DNA of 64,000 nt from Pseudomonas sp. 2FG (GTDB taxonomy: Bacteria; Pseudomonadota; Gammaproteobacteria; Pseudomonadales; Pseudomonadaceae): assembly GCF_005502935.1 (NCBI RefSeq), contig NZ_SCMP01000017.1, positions 21,577 to 85,576 on the forward strand, read 5' to 3'. The position numbers and the translations under genes are program-made. The stretch's first letter is position 1. Each line of letters starts with the position of its first letter. Below, one piece after another: positions 1 to 7,344 of the stretch. The notes below the pieces were generated by a model. The model ran no database searches and was not told where the DNA came from. It saw only the letters and a program-made list of their open reading frames with translations.

Positions 1-434
1 GGGCTGAGTGTGGCCATCATTTCCAGCGACAATGGCTTCACATCCGGCGCGTCGAACGCCAAGGTGAAAGCCCATTCCAGCTCGGCCAACTCTCGAACCA
101 CAGAGGACTGTGGGTCGGCCAGGTAGCCGCTGATGAAGCAGGGAAGTTTCTCCCCCAACCAGCGCAGGCTGAAATGGCTGGATGGCCAGGCCGCAAGGTA
201 GGCGAAGGCCAACTGCTCAAAAGAGTCATCCCCAAGCCACTGATAGAGCGCGGGGAAATCCTCTCGTAGGACAGACAGGAGCCGGGCACGGTAGGCGTTG
301 TGGTAGATCTTCAGCCCATCTTCAGCGGCAAGCGTGCGGCTTCCCCGGATACTCTCGAGCAGCTCGGGGGGCGCATCGTTATCACCTGACGTCAGGTACG
401 CCTCAAATGCTTTCTGCATGGCAGTCAGGCGCAT
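1..434 (-). CDS. bufC: BufC/HvfC-type partner protein (DUF2063), 3' end off the window
   Basis: Reverse-strand translation from the ATG at 434 starts MRLTAMQKAFEAYL and continues through KIYHNAYRARLLSVLREDFPAL and HFSLRWLGEKLPCFISGYL. This is the DUF2063 pattern of the helper protein that accompanies DUF692 enzymes. In known systems it partners the DUF692 enzyme in peptide maturation by binding or presenting the precursor. The start overlaps the end of bufB by 10 bases, so the two are translationally coupled; a second ATG at 419 is possible. About 144 codons are visible and the C-terminal part lies to the left of the window. The family call is firm, the exact role is inferred from family knowledge. 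Confidence 0.85.
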   Translation of the reverse strand, partial: MRLTAMQKAFEAYLTSGDNDAPPELLESIRGSRTLAAEDGLKIYHNAYRARLLSVLREDFPALYQWLGDDSFEQLAFAYLAAWPSSHFSLRWLGEKLPCFISGYLADPQSSVVRELAELEWAFTLAFDAPDVKPLSLEMMATLS

Positions 435-1267
435 GAGGCGTCCTCCCGCAATCGCCCGGCCGCAATACCTCGAGCCTTCTCCAGCTCCGCCAGCAACTCC
501 TCGAACGGTGGGAAGCAATCATCTCGCTCGATCAGGGTGGCCCTAGGCCCCAGGTAGCCGATGACCCGCTCATACAGGCCCCAGACCGGGTCAGCGACTG
601 GATGATCGTGCGTATCGATCAGGTAGTGCCCGTAATCGCTGTGCCCTGCCAGATGAATCTGGCGGATACGCGCTTGGGGAAGTTCTTGGATGAACTGCCA
701 GGCATCGAACCCCTGATTGCGCGAGCTGACGTAGACGTTGTTGATGTCCAGGAGCAATTCGCAGCCAGTCAAATAGCTAAGCTCAGCCAGGAACGCCGCC
801 TCGCTCATGGAGGAGTCGGCCCATTGCACGTAGGCCGAGACATTCTCCAGCACCAATGGCCGTTCGATCACGTCCTGAACCAGCCGTACCCGGGCCGCGA
901 CGTGCAGCAAGCTCTCCTGGGTGAAAGGCAGGGGCAACAGGTCATGCAGGTGGTGGGCATTGCCCCGGCTCCAACAGAGGTGATCCGAGATCCAACGCGG
1001 TTGTACTCGCTCAGCCAGCTGCTTCAACTGGCGCAGGTAGTCGATATCGATTGAGCGCGGACCACCGATGGACAGCGAAACCCCATGCATCACCAGTGGG
1101 TACTGCTCTTTGATCGCGTCCAGAAAGTAAAGGGCTTTACCGCCCCCCACCATGTAGTTCTCCGAGATGATCTCGAACCAGTCGACACTGGGGCGAAGCT
1201 CCAAGATCTGGTGGTAATACTCGCTGCGGAGCCCCAAACCAAATCCCAGACTGCTGTTTTTACTCAT
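425..1267 (-). CDS. bufB: BufB: DUF692/MNIO-family peptide-modifying iron oxidase
   Basis: The 280-residue product begins with GFGLGLRSEYYHQIL and carries the TIM-barrel signature of DUF692: WFEIISENYM near residue 31, VMHGVSLSIGG near 60, WISDHLCWS near 92, LLDINNVYVSS near 172, IHLAGHSDYG near 204, and DTHDHPV near 219. The His, Asp, Glu and Asn residues in these stretches are the usual ligands of the two or three iron ions. Members of this family (MbnB, HvfB, BufB) oxidatively convert cysteines in a precursor peptide into copper-binding heterocycles. The gene lies 44 bases downstream of the Cys-rich bufA and overlaps bufC, giving the complete core A-B-C order. The copper cluster next door supports a copper role. 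Length is normal for the family. Confidence 0.92.
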   Translation of the reverse strand: MSKNSSLGFGLGLRSEYYHQILELRPSVDWFEIISENYMVGGGKALYFLDAIKEQYPLVMHGVSLSIGGPRSIDIDYLRQLKQLAERVQPRWISDHLCWSRGNAHHLHDLLPLPFTQESLLHVAARVRLVQDVIERPLVLENVSAYVQWADSSMSEAAFLAELSYLTGCELLLDINNVYVSSRNQGFDAWQFIQELPQARIRQIHLAGHSDYGHYLIDTHDHPVADPVWGLYERVIGYLGPRATLIERDDCFPPFEELLAELEKARGIAAGRLREDASCA

Positions 1268-1311
1268 TCAGGACTCCAGAGAAAGGGAGTGGCAAGCACT
1301 CCCGAACTGCT

Positions 1312-1572
1312 TCACTCGCTGGTCTTGCCACCGGCCTCATCGCACTTGGCCTGGGTCATCAGCTTGAAGCCCTGGCCTTTGCATTCGCCCTGGCCCTTGC
1401 AGGAGTTCTTGGCGGTCATGCAGTCGTTCTGGCCTTTACAGCCGTTGACCCCAAAGCACTTCACTTCAGCAGTTTTCGCATCTTGTGCCGCTTGCGCGGG
1501 CAGAGTGGCGAACAGGCTGGCTGCAACAAGCGCCAAGGCAGCACCGGTGGCGGCGGTAGTTTTTCTCGACAT
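1312..1572 (-). CDS. bufA: Bufferin precursor (secreted Cys-rich RiPP metallophore, BufA type)
   Basis: An 86-residue product with a clear Sec signal peptide, MSRKTTAATGAALALVAASL, ending around AQA-AQ near residue 29. The mature part holds six cysteines in the contexts VKCFGVNGCKG, NDCM, NSCKGQGECKGQGF and AKCDE. The repeated CKGQG pattern resembles the BufA2 kind of bufferin more than the DUF2282 kind. Bufferins are exported precursors whose cysteines are oxidised by BufB to copper-chelating thiooxazole-type rings, and they protect the periplasm against copper. The ATG at 1572 was chosen because the signal peptide starts there and GAGAG precedes it. A longer reading from 1680 adds 36 residues with no secretion logic. 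First gene of the leftward bufABC operon. Which cysteines are modified cannot be told from sequence. Confidence 0.85.
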   Translation of the reverse strand: MSRKTTAATGAALALVAASLFATLPAQAAQDAKTAEVKCFGVNGCKGQNDCMTAKNSCKGQGECKGQGFKLMTQAKCDEAGGKTSE

Positions 1573-1895
1573 TGGGTTAGCTCTCTCGATCGGTGATGGT
1601 GTTGAGGTCAGGTCCGACTGCTCGTTTCTGACCCGCGGAAGCATAGGCATGACTGCGCAACACGCATTCCAGGCAACCACTCAACACGGTTGCCTGCCTA
1701 GCATGGCCCAGACACTACAGAGCAAGGAGCAGGCTCTTCAAGAAGGAAATGGCAACCTGACTGAACTGTAATGTTCGCCTCAGCTTTCTGACAGGGCGTG
1801 ATGGTTAAGGTTACTTCGAGCCAGAAGCTCAACCCCAAGTCCAGCTTGAGAGATGGACTCCACGGGGTAAGCAAATCTCACTTGAGGATACCCAC
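1573..1895. promoter_or_regulatory. Divergent promoter region bufA / ptrA-like gene with CopR-like site
   Basis: This 323-base gap separates the leftward bufABC operon from the rightward ptrA-like gene and contains no convincing gene. At 1758-1771 it reads TGACTGAACTGTAA, an imperfect version of the TTACA-N4-TGTAA inverted repeat bound by CopR/CusR-type copper response regulators. The same pattern occurs before copA (2124) and before the cus block (21388). A control role for both flanking genes is inferred. Confidence 0.45.
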
Positions 1896-2102
1896 ATGCA
1901 ATCCATGAAAGCGCTCTTCGTAATCACCGCTCTGACCGCCTCCTCCCTGGCCATGGCCGCAGGTGGCGGTGACCGGACCTTCGCGCGTATGGAGCAGGCC
2001 CGGAAAGTCTCGATGGAGGCCTACCAGCTTGCACAGACGCAGAAGGCTGAAGCCCCAGTAGCTCAAAGCAAGGCCAAGGCGACCGCTCACGCCAACTGCT
2101 GA
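1896..2102 (+). CDS. Small secreted PtrA-like copper-associated protein
   Basis: The 68-residue product has a signal peptide (MKALFVITALTASSLAMA) followed by AGGGDRTFARMEQARK and ends in HANC. The short GGGDRTF-x-RME stretch after the signal matches the N-terminal region of P. aeruginosa PtrA-like proteins, which are copper-induced and sit beside copper genes. The start at 1896 has GAGG eight bases upstream; 1905 is an alternative that gives a tighter signal peptide. Placed between a CopR-like site and copA, it most likely belongs to the copper regulon. Its biochemical role is unknown. Confidence 0.7.
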   Translation: MQSMKALFVITALTASSLAMAAGGGDRTFARMEQARKVSMEAYQLAQTQKAEAPVAQSKAKATAHANC

Positions 2103-2123
2103 TCCACTTCGCAGCGTCCGACC

Positions 2124-2137
2124 TTACAGAAATGTAA
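2124..2137. promoter_or_regulatory. CopR-type copper box upstream of copA
   Basis: TTACAGAAATGTAA is a perfect 5-4-5 inverted repeat (TTACA/TGTAA) lying between the ptrA-like gene and copA. It fits the published cop/pco box consensus for CopR/PcoR/CusR response regulators. No copRS pair is present in this window, so the regulator would have to be encoded elsewhere. Confidence 0.6.
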
Positions 2138-2320
2138 TCACCCGGATGGTTCAAATGTGGCAGTTTCTACGCTCGCTGGCGCGTGCGTCTGACTCATAGC
2201 GGCAGCGGGACGGCTGGTCAGGAGCGCGCGAAGAAACTCCTGACCAGGCAGCCCAACCTGCAAGCGTCACATGCGGGCTGTTCAGCACTGGCTTCCTTTG
2301 ACTGATTGGACATTTACGGC

Positions 2321-4129
2321 ATGCAATCCAAAACCTCCAGGCGGACCTTCGTCAAAGGCCTGGCCGCCGGCGGCCTTCTCGGCGGCCTGGGCCTGTGGCG
2401 CGCCCCGGTATGGGCAGTGACCAGTCCGGGCCTGCCGACTGTGCTCAGCGGCACCGAGTTCGACCTGTTCATTGGCGAAACCCCGGTGAATATCACAGGT
2501 TCACCGCGTACGGCGATGACCATCAACGGCACCTTGCCGGGTCCGCTGCTGCGCTGGCGCGAAGGCGACACGGTCACGCTGCGGGTCAAGAACCGCCTGG
2601 ATGAAGACACCTCCATCCACTGGCACGGCATTATCCTGCCCGCCAACATGGACGGCGTCCCCGGCCTGAGCTTCCACGGCATCGCGCCGGATGGCATGTA
2701 CGAGTACAGGTTCAGGGTCCAGCAGAACGGCACCTACTGGTACCACAGCCACTCAGGGCTGCAGGAACAGGTGGGCGTCTATGGCCCGATCGTGATCGAC
2801 GCCAAAGAGCCCGAGCCGTTCCAGTACGACCGCGACTATGTCGTGATGCTGTCGGACTGGACCGATGAAAACCCTGCCCGGGTCATGGCCAAGCTCAAGA
2901 AGCAGTCGGACTACTACAACTTCCACAAACGCACCGTCGGCGACTTCATCGATGACGTGAGCGAGAACGGCTGGTCAGCCGCCGTGGCCGATCGGAAGAT
3001 GTGGGCCGAGATGAAAATGAGCCCCACCGATCTCGCCGACGTCAGCGGTTACACCTACACCTACCTGATGAACGGCCAGGCGCCCAACGGCAACTGGACC
3101 GGCCTCTTCAAACCGGGCGAGAAGATCCGCCTGCGCTTTATCAACGGCTCGGCCATGAGCTACTTCGATGTGCGCATCCCGGGTTTGAAAATGACCGTGG
3201 TGGCCGCCGATGGCCAGCGCGTCAAACCTGTCAGCGTCGATGAGTTCCGCATCGCAGTCGCGGAAACCTATGACGTGATAGTCGAGCCGAGCGGCGCCGA
3301 GGCCTACACCCTCTTCGCCCAATCCATGGACCGCACCGGCTATGCCCGCGGCACCCTGGCTGTGCGTGAAGGCCTGAACGCCCCCGTTCCCGAGATCGAT
3401 CCCCGGCCGCTGATCGGCATGGGCGACATGGGCATGGACCATGGAAGCATGGGCGGTATGGGCGGCATGGCCGGTATGGATCACCGCAAGATGGCTGGCA
3501 TGGGCAGTGGTGACATGGCTGGCATGGACCACAGCAAGATGGCCGGCATGGGCAATGGCGACATGGCTGGCATGGATCACAGCAAGATGGCTGGCATGGC
3601 CGGAATGCAGTCGCACCAAGCATCGGAGGACAACAATCCGCTGGTCGACATGCAGACCATGAGCCCGACGCCGAAGCTGGACGATCCGGGTATCGGCTTG
3701 CGGAACAACGGCCGTAGGGTTCTCACCTATGCGGATCTCAAAAGCACCTTTCCCGATCCCGATGGCCGCGAACCGAGCCGCACAGTCGAATTGCATCTGA
3801 CCGGCCATATGGAGAAATTCGCCTGGTCGTTCGACGGCATCAAGTTCTCCGATGCGCAGCCCCTGCGCCTCAAATACGGCGAGCGGCTACGGATCACCCT
3901 GGTGAACGACACCATGATGACTCACCCCGTCCACCTGCACGGCATGTGGAGCGACCTGGAGGATGAGCACGGCAACTTCATGGTGCGCAAACACACCATC
4001 GACATGCCGCCAGGCTCGAAGCGCAGCTACCGCGTGACTGCCGATAACCTCGGCCGCTGGGCCTACCACTGCCACCTGCTGTTGCACATGGAAATGGGCA
4101 TGTTCCGCGAAGTCCGAGTGGATGAGTAA
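2321..4129 (+). CDS. copA: CopA multicopper oxidase, periplasmic copper resistance
   Basis: A 602-residue multicopper oxidase of the PcoA/CopA kind. The N-terminus has a twin-arginine signal (SRRTFVKGLAAGGLLGG). Type 2/3 copper ligands are visible as IHWHG near residue 100 and YWYHSHSG near 141, then HPVHLHG near 535 and YHCHLLLHMEMGM near 581, where the Cys is the type 1 ligand. Between roughly residues 365 and 430 lies a Met/His-rich repeat (MDHSKMAGM and variants) of the sort that sequesters Cu(I). The enzyme oxidises Cu(I) to Cu(II) in the periplasm. I prefer the ATG at 2321 over a TTG at 2306 because the Tat signal begins there. First gene of the copper operon, 12 bases before the next gene. 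Confidence 0.95.
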   Translation: MQSKTSRRTFVKGLAAGGLLGGLGLWRAPVWAVTSPGLPTVLSGTEFDLFIGETPVNITGSPRTAMTINGTLPGPLLRWREGDTVTLRVKNRLDEDTSIHWHGIILPANMDGVPGLSFHGIAPDGMYEYRFRVQQNGTYWYHSHSGLQEQVGVYGPIVIDAKEPEPFQYDRDYVVMLSDWTDENPARVMAKLKKQSDYYNFHKRTVGDFIDDVSENGWSAAVADRKMWAEMKMSPTDLADVSGYTYTYLMNGQAPNGNWTGLFKPGEKIRLRFINGSAMSYFDVRIPGLKMTVVAADGQRVKPVSVDEFRIAVAETYDVIVEPSGAEAYTLFAQSMDRTGYARGTLAVREGLNAPVPEIDPRPLIGMGDMGMDHGSMGGMGGMAGMDHRKMAGMGSGDMAGMDHSKMAGMGNGDMAGMDHSKMAGMAGMQSHQASEDNNPLVDMQTMSPTPKLDDPGIGLRNNGRRVLTYADLKSTFPDPDGREPSRTVELHLTGHMEKFAWSFDGIKFSDAQPLRLKYGERLRITLVNDTMMTHPVHLHGMWSDLEDEHGNFMVRKHTIDMPPGSKRSYRVTADNLGRWAYHCHLLLHMEMGMFREVRVDE

Positions 4130-4141
4130 AGGAGACCCATA

Positions 4142-4450
4142 ATGAGCAAATTCCTGAATCGTAAAACCCTGATCGGCAGTGCCTTCGCGGTTAGCCTGCT
4201 GGGTGTCATGCAAATGCCCATCGCGGTTGCTTCTGGTGACCATGGCGAGCATGAGCACTCCACTGCTCCTGTTGCGAATTCCACCGGCAAGCCCGCCCCC
4301 CAGCAGAAGGGCCAGGCGGCCGACTCGCGAAAAATGGATCACGGCTCCATGAACCATGGCTCGATGGATCACAGCAAGATGGCGCATGGCTCGATGAACC
4401 ATGAGCCCAAAGCTAACAAGGCCGATGCGGACCGAGATCATGACCAGTAG
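4142..4450 (+). CDS. Small Met/His-rich secreted protein between copA and copB
   Basis: The 102-residue product starts with a signal peptide (FLNRKTLIGSAFAVSLLG) and continues as a low-complexity chain rich in His, Met and Asp, with repeated MDHGSMNHGSMDHSKM-type units around residues 62-88. The gene follows copA by 12 bases with an AGGAG site before the ATG, and its end overlaps copB. The repeats closely resemble the N-terminal region of CopB. It may be a periplasmic copper sponge or chaperone, or a split copy of the CopB N-terminus; I know of no named family. Function is inferred from composition and operon position only. Confidence 0.75.
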   Translation: MSKFLNRKTLIGSAFAVSLLGVMQMPIAVASGDHGEHEHSTAPVANSTGKPAPQQKGQAADSRKMDHGSMNHGSMDHSKMAHGSMNHEPKANKADADRDHDQ

Positions 4451-5483
4451 GTTTTTCCATCCGAGCCTGATGGCTCTGGCCGTTTCGTTCAGCACGGTTA
4501 CGGCCGGTCTGGCGAATGCCGCCGAGGCAATGGACCATTCGATGCACTCAGCTTCGCCGGCGCCTGCCGCGGTGGAAGCTAAGCCTGCATCTAGAGCTGG
4601 ATCCACGCCACCCAAGCAGACCCGTTCCAACAGCGCCCAGATGGATCACTCGGCAATGGGACATGGCTCAATGGAGCCCATGGACCACAGTAAAATGGGT
4701 TCGATGGACCATAGCTCCATGGACCACAGCCAGATGAACCCTGGCAGCGCTGACGAAGGCCCCAGGACAACGAGTCGGACCCCGATTCCAGTCCTGACCG
4801 ACGCCGACCGTGCAGCGGCCTTCCCTCCGCTGCCTGGCCATGCTGTGCATGACCAGCAGCTCAACTCCTTCTTCTTGCTGGACCAACTGGAATACCAGGA
4901 CGCCGATGAGGGCAGCGCACTGAATTGGGATGCCATCGGCTGGATCGGCGGCGACGTCGATCGCCTCTGGTTGCGCTCCGAAGGAGAGCGAACCAGCGGC
5001 GTGACCGAGGAGGCTGAGATCCAAGCACTCTGGGGACACGCCATTGGCCCCTGGTGGGACGTGGTCACCGGTGTCCGGCAGGATTTCAAACCCGGCTCAG
5101 CGCAAACCTGGGGCGCCTTCGGCATCCAGGGCATGGCGCTCTATGGTTTCGAGGCCGAGGCCACCGCCTTCATCGGCGAGAACGGTCAGACCGCCGCTCG
5201 CTTGGAAGGCGACTACGACCTCCTGCTCACCAACCGCCTGATCCTGCAGCCGACCGCCGAGGTGAACTTCTACGGCAAGAACGACCCGGAACGCGGCATC
5301 GGTTCTGGGCTGGCCAATACCGAGGTCGGCCTGCGGCTGCGCTATGAAATTCGCCGGGAGTTCGCCCCCTACATCGGCGTCACCTGGAATCGCGCCTACG
5401 GCAATACCGCCGATATGGCTCGCGATGAAGGTGAGGATGATAACGAGGCTCGCTTTGTAGCCGGTATTCGGATGTGGTTTTGA
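4440..5483 (+). CDS. copB: CopB outer-membrane copper resistance protein
   Basis: The product (347 residues from the ATG at 4440) has a signal peptide ending near ANA-AEAMD, then a Met/His-rich segment (MDHSAMGHGSMEPMDHSKM region) and a C-terminal beta-barrel domain of the CopB/PcoB family. Barrel motifs include FFLLDQLEYQ, SALNWDAIGWIGGD, LWLRSEGER, WWDVVTGVRQD, YDLLLTNRLILQP and the terminal RFVAGIRMWF with its final Phe. PcoB/CopB works with CopA in copper handling at the outer membrane. The start is uncertain: 4425 and 4401 are in frame, and all of them overlap the preceding gene, which suggests coupled translation. Confidence 0.92.
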   Translation: MTSRFFHPSLMALAVSFSTVTAGLANAAEAMDHSMHSASPAPAAVEAKPASRAGSTPPKQTRSNSAQMDHSAMGHGSMEPMDHSKMGSMDHSSMDHSQMNPGSADEGPRTTSRTPIPVLTDADRAAAFPPLPGHAVHDQQLNSFFLLDQLEYQDADEGSALNWDAIGWIGGDVDRLWLRSEGERTSGVTEEAEIQALWGHAIGPWWDVVTGVRQDFKPGSAQTWGAFGIQGMALYGFEAEATAFIGENGQTAARLEGDYDLLLTNRLILQPTAEVNFYGKNDPERGIGSGLANTEVGLRLRYEIRREFAPYIGVTWNRAYGNTADMARDEGEDDNEARFVAGIRMWF

Positions 5484-5492
5484 GGATCTGAG

Positions 5493-6239
5493 ATGAAAAG
5501 AACAATTAAAACCTTAGTGGCAGCGAGTATCGTCGCAAGCGCCGCAGCAGGCGCCGGTGCCTACTTTGGCCTGGTTAACGTAGGCGCCGATGATCCCCAT
5601 CTGCCGGCCGTGCATGCCTTCCTGGCCATGGCCCGTGATCGCTCCATCGAGGTGCGCTCCCAGGACATCCAGGTGCCCAACCTAGAGGATGAGGCGATGA
5701 TCCGCGCCGGGGCCGGCAACTACAACTCGATGTGCATCGGCTGTCACCTGGCCCCTGGCACCGCAGAAACCGAGTTGAGCCAGAGCCTGTACCCGGCGCC
5801 GCCGAACCTGATGAAAGTCGGTGTGGACGGAAGCCCGGCGACTGCTTTCTGGATCATCAAGCACGGCATCAAGGCCTCCGGCATGCCCGCCTGGGGCAAG
5901 AGCATGGGCGACCAGTATATCTGGGGCATGGTGGCCTTCCTGCAGCAGCTGCCGACTCTCGATGCAGAGAAGTACCAAGCCTTGATCGCATCCAGCGGCG
6001 GTCACCAGCATGGTGGTGGCGAAACTGAAATGCATAACCATGAAGGCCAACACGGTAGCGACAAGTCAGCCGGCGCTGGCCATGATGACGCTGCAGGCGA
6101 AGATCACCATGCCGGCGAAGTGGCTGGGGCGAGTCACCATGACTCCGGGCAAGCACCTGACGAGCCTGAGCCAGAGTCCAAGCCAGCAGGCACTACACAC
6201 ACCCACGCCGATGGGAAAGAGCACGTCCATGAAGGCTAA
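5493..6239 (+). CDS. Periplasmic c-type cytochrome with His-rich tail, copper cluster
   Basis: The 248-residue product has an N-terminal membrane or signal segment, then a mono-haem domain with CIGCH near residue 82, PPNLMKVG, and GIKASGMPAWG whose Met is the likely sixth haem ligand. The last 80 or so residues are a low-complexity His/Asp/Gly/Glu chain (HQHGGGETEMHNHEGQHG and similar) ending in HVHEG, a plausible metal-binding tail. It starts 9 bases after copB and overlaps copG by 11 bases. Similar cytochromes occur in some Pseudomonas cop clusters. An electron-transfer role in copper oxidation or reduction is a guess. Confidence 0.85.
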   Translation: MKRTIKTLVAASIVASAAAGAGAYFGLVNVGADDPHLPAVHAFLAMARDRSIEVRSQDIQVPNLEDEAMIRAGAGNYNSMCIGCHLAPGTAETELSQSLYPAPPNLMKVGVDGSPATAFWIIKHGIKASGMPAWGKSMGDQYIWGMVAFLQQLPTLDAEKYQALIASSGGHQHGGGETEMHNHEGQHGSDKSAGAGHDDAAGEDHHAGEVAGASHHDSGQAPDEPEPESKPAGTTHTHADGKEHVHEG

Positions 6240-6696
6240 ACTTCTTCTGAAAGGCAGAGCACTGCGTGTCGCCGCATTCGCCACCTTGTTCATGGCTTCT
6301 GCAGCTCAGGCAGCAGAGGCGCTGACAATTGATGTGCACCGCAGTGCCAGCTGTGGATGCTGCAAGAAATGGATCAAGCACCTCGAGGCCAATGGCTTCA
6401 AGGTCAACGACCATGTCGAGTCCAACATGAGTGCGGTCAAGCAGCGCCTCGGCGTCGCTCCCCGACTGGCGTCCTGTCACACCGCAGTGATCAATGGGAA
6501 GTTCGTCGAGGGTCACGTTCCTGCTGCGCAGATCCTCGAGCTGAATAAGCATCCCGATCTCGCCGGCATCGCGGTCCCTGGTATGCCGGCAGGCTCTCCT
6601 GGAATGGAGGCTGGGGGAAGGCAGGATGCCTATCAGGTCATCGGTTTGACTAAAACAGGCACCGATCAAACAATTGCCGAATACCCGGCGAACTGA
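6229..6696 (+). CDS. copG: CopG-like DUF411 periplasmic metal-binding protein
   Basis: The 155-residue product has a signal peptide ending AQA-AEAL, then the DUF411 thioredoxin-like fold with VHRSASCGCCKKWIKHLEANGF (CGCC near residue 41), SCHTAVINGKFVEGHVPA and GIAVPGMPAGSPGME. The C-x-CC-type cluster together with the downstream SCHT Cys and His is the copper/thiol site of CopG. The ATG at 6229 was chosen for the GGAAAGAG before it. It overlaps the cytochrome gene by 11 bases and is the last gene of the copper operon, followed by a terminator at 6750. A second, broken DUF411 gene lies near 16051. Confidence 0.9.
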   Translation: MKAKLLLKGRALRVAAFATLFMASAAQAAEALTIDVHRSASCGCCKKWIKHLEANGFKVNDHVESNMSAVKQRLGVAPRLASCHTAVINGKFVEGHVPAAQILELNKHPDLAGIAVPGMPAGSPGMEAGGRQDAYQVIGLTKTGTDQTIAEYPAN

Positions 6697-6749
6697 CCCG
6701 CTATTGGTGATCGAGTTTTCAGTCCAAGGTCGTTGGGCTGGAGGCAAAA

Positions 6750-6772
6750 GGGCTCGCCACCTCGGCGAGCCC
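6750..6772. terminator. Bidirectional terminator between copG and cadR
   Basis: GGGCTCGCC and GGCGAGCCC form a perfect 9-bp stem with a 5-base loop. AAAAG precedes the stem on the + strand, so a U-run follows it for the leftward cadR transcript; TTCG follows it for the copG transcript. It lies between two convergent genes. Confidence 0.8.
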
Positions 6773-6811
6773 TTCGTGTCGGCCCCTTAAGCCTTGGCCC
6801 TCTCCATACCA

Positions 6812-7267
6812 CTAATGGCCATGACTCCTGCCCACATGGGAGTGGTCGTCATCGATAGCAAGGTTGATCCCCCCGCTGACATTCAGTTGGTGAAGTATTC
6901 CGCACTGCTCGATCCCTCTTTCAGCTGAGCAGCGATTCCTCAACTCAACCAACTGCTCTTGCAAGGCTTGCAAGCTGGCGACTCGCGCTTCCACATGCTG
7001 GATGTGCTCATCGATCAATGCATTGACGCCTTCGCAGTTTTCCTGGGGGCGGTCCCTGAGCCTCAACAAGCGTCTGATCTCGCCCAGGGTCATATCCAGC
7101 GTGCGGCAGTTTCGAATGAACGTGAGTCGCTCGACATGCCCTTCACTGTACAAGCGGTAATTACCCTCGCTGCGCGCGGGAGCGGCCAGGAGCCCTTCAC
7201 GTTCGTAATAGCGGATGGTTTCGACCTGGCAGTCCGTCAGCCTGGCCAATTCGCCGATCTTCATCAC
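6812..7267 (-). CDS. cadR: CadR: MerR-family Cd(II)/Pb(II)-responsive regulator
   Basis: The 151-residue product has the MerR winged helix-turn-helix (IGELARLTDCQVETIRYYEREGLL, residues 3-27), a dimerisation helix from residue 80 or so, and metal-site cysteines in ENCEGV and ERGIEQCGI. The C-terminus is His-rich (DDDHSHVGRSHGH), as in Pseudomonas CadR. GGAGG lies 6 bases before the ATG at 7267. CadR activates the divergent cadA gene by untwisting a promoter with an overlong spacer; that promoter is at 7285-7315. A PbrR-like Pb preference cannot be excluded. Confidence 0.93.
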   Translation of the reverse strand: MMKIGELARLTDCQVETIRYYEREGLLAAPARSEGNYRLYSEGHVERLTFIRNCRTLDMTLGEIRRLLRLRDRPQENCEGVNALIDEHIQHVEARVASLQALQEQLVELRNRCSAERGIEQCGILHQLNVSGGINLAIDDDHSHVGRSHGH

Positions 7268-7284
7268 TCACCTCCAACAAAAGC

Positions 7285-7315
7285 TTGACCCTATAGTGGC
7301 TTCAGGGTGTGCACT
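7285..7315 (+). promoter_or_regulatory. cadA promoter with CadR operator
   Basis: The -35 box TTGACC (7285-7290) and a -10-like TGCACT (7310-7315) are separated by 19 bases, the overlong spacer of MerR-family promoters. Inside lies an inverted repeat with arms ACCCTATAGT and GGCTTCAGGGT (7288-7308), which resembles the published CadR operator. Confidence 0.85.
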
Positions 7316-7344
7316 CCGCAACATAGATCACTGAGGACATCTGC

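Noticed and set aside
2975..3808. Long reverse open frame inside copA
   Set aside because: Low-complexity shadow of the Met/His repeats; copA on the other strand has all oxidase motifs and a Tat signal.
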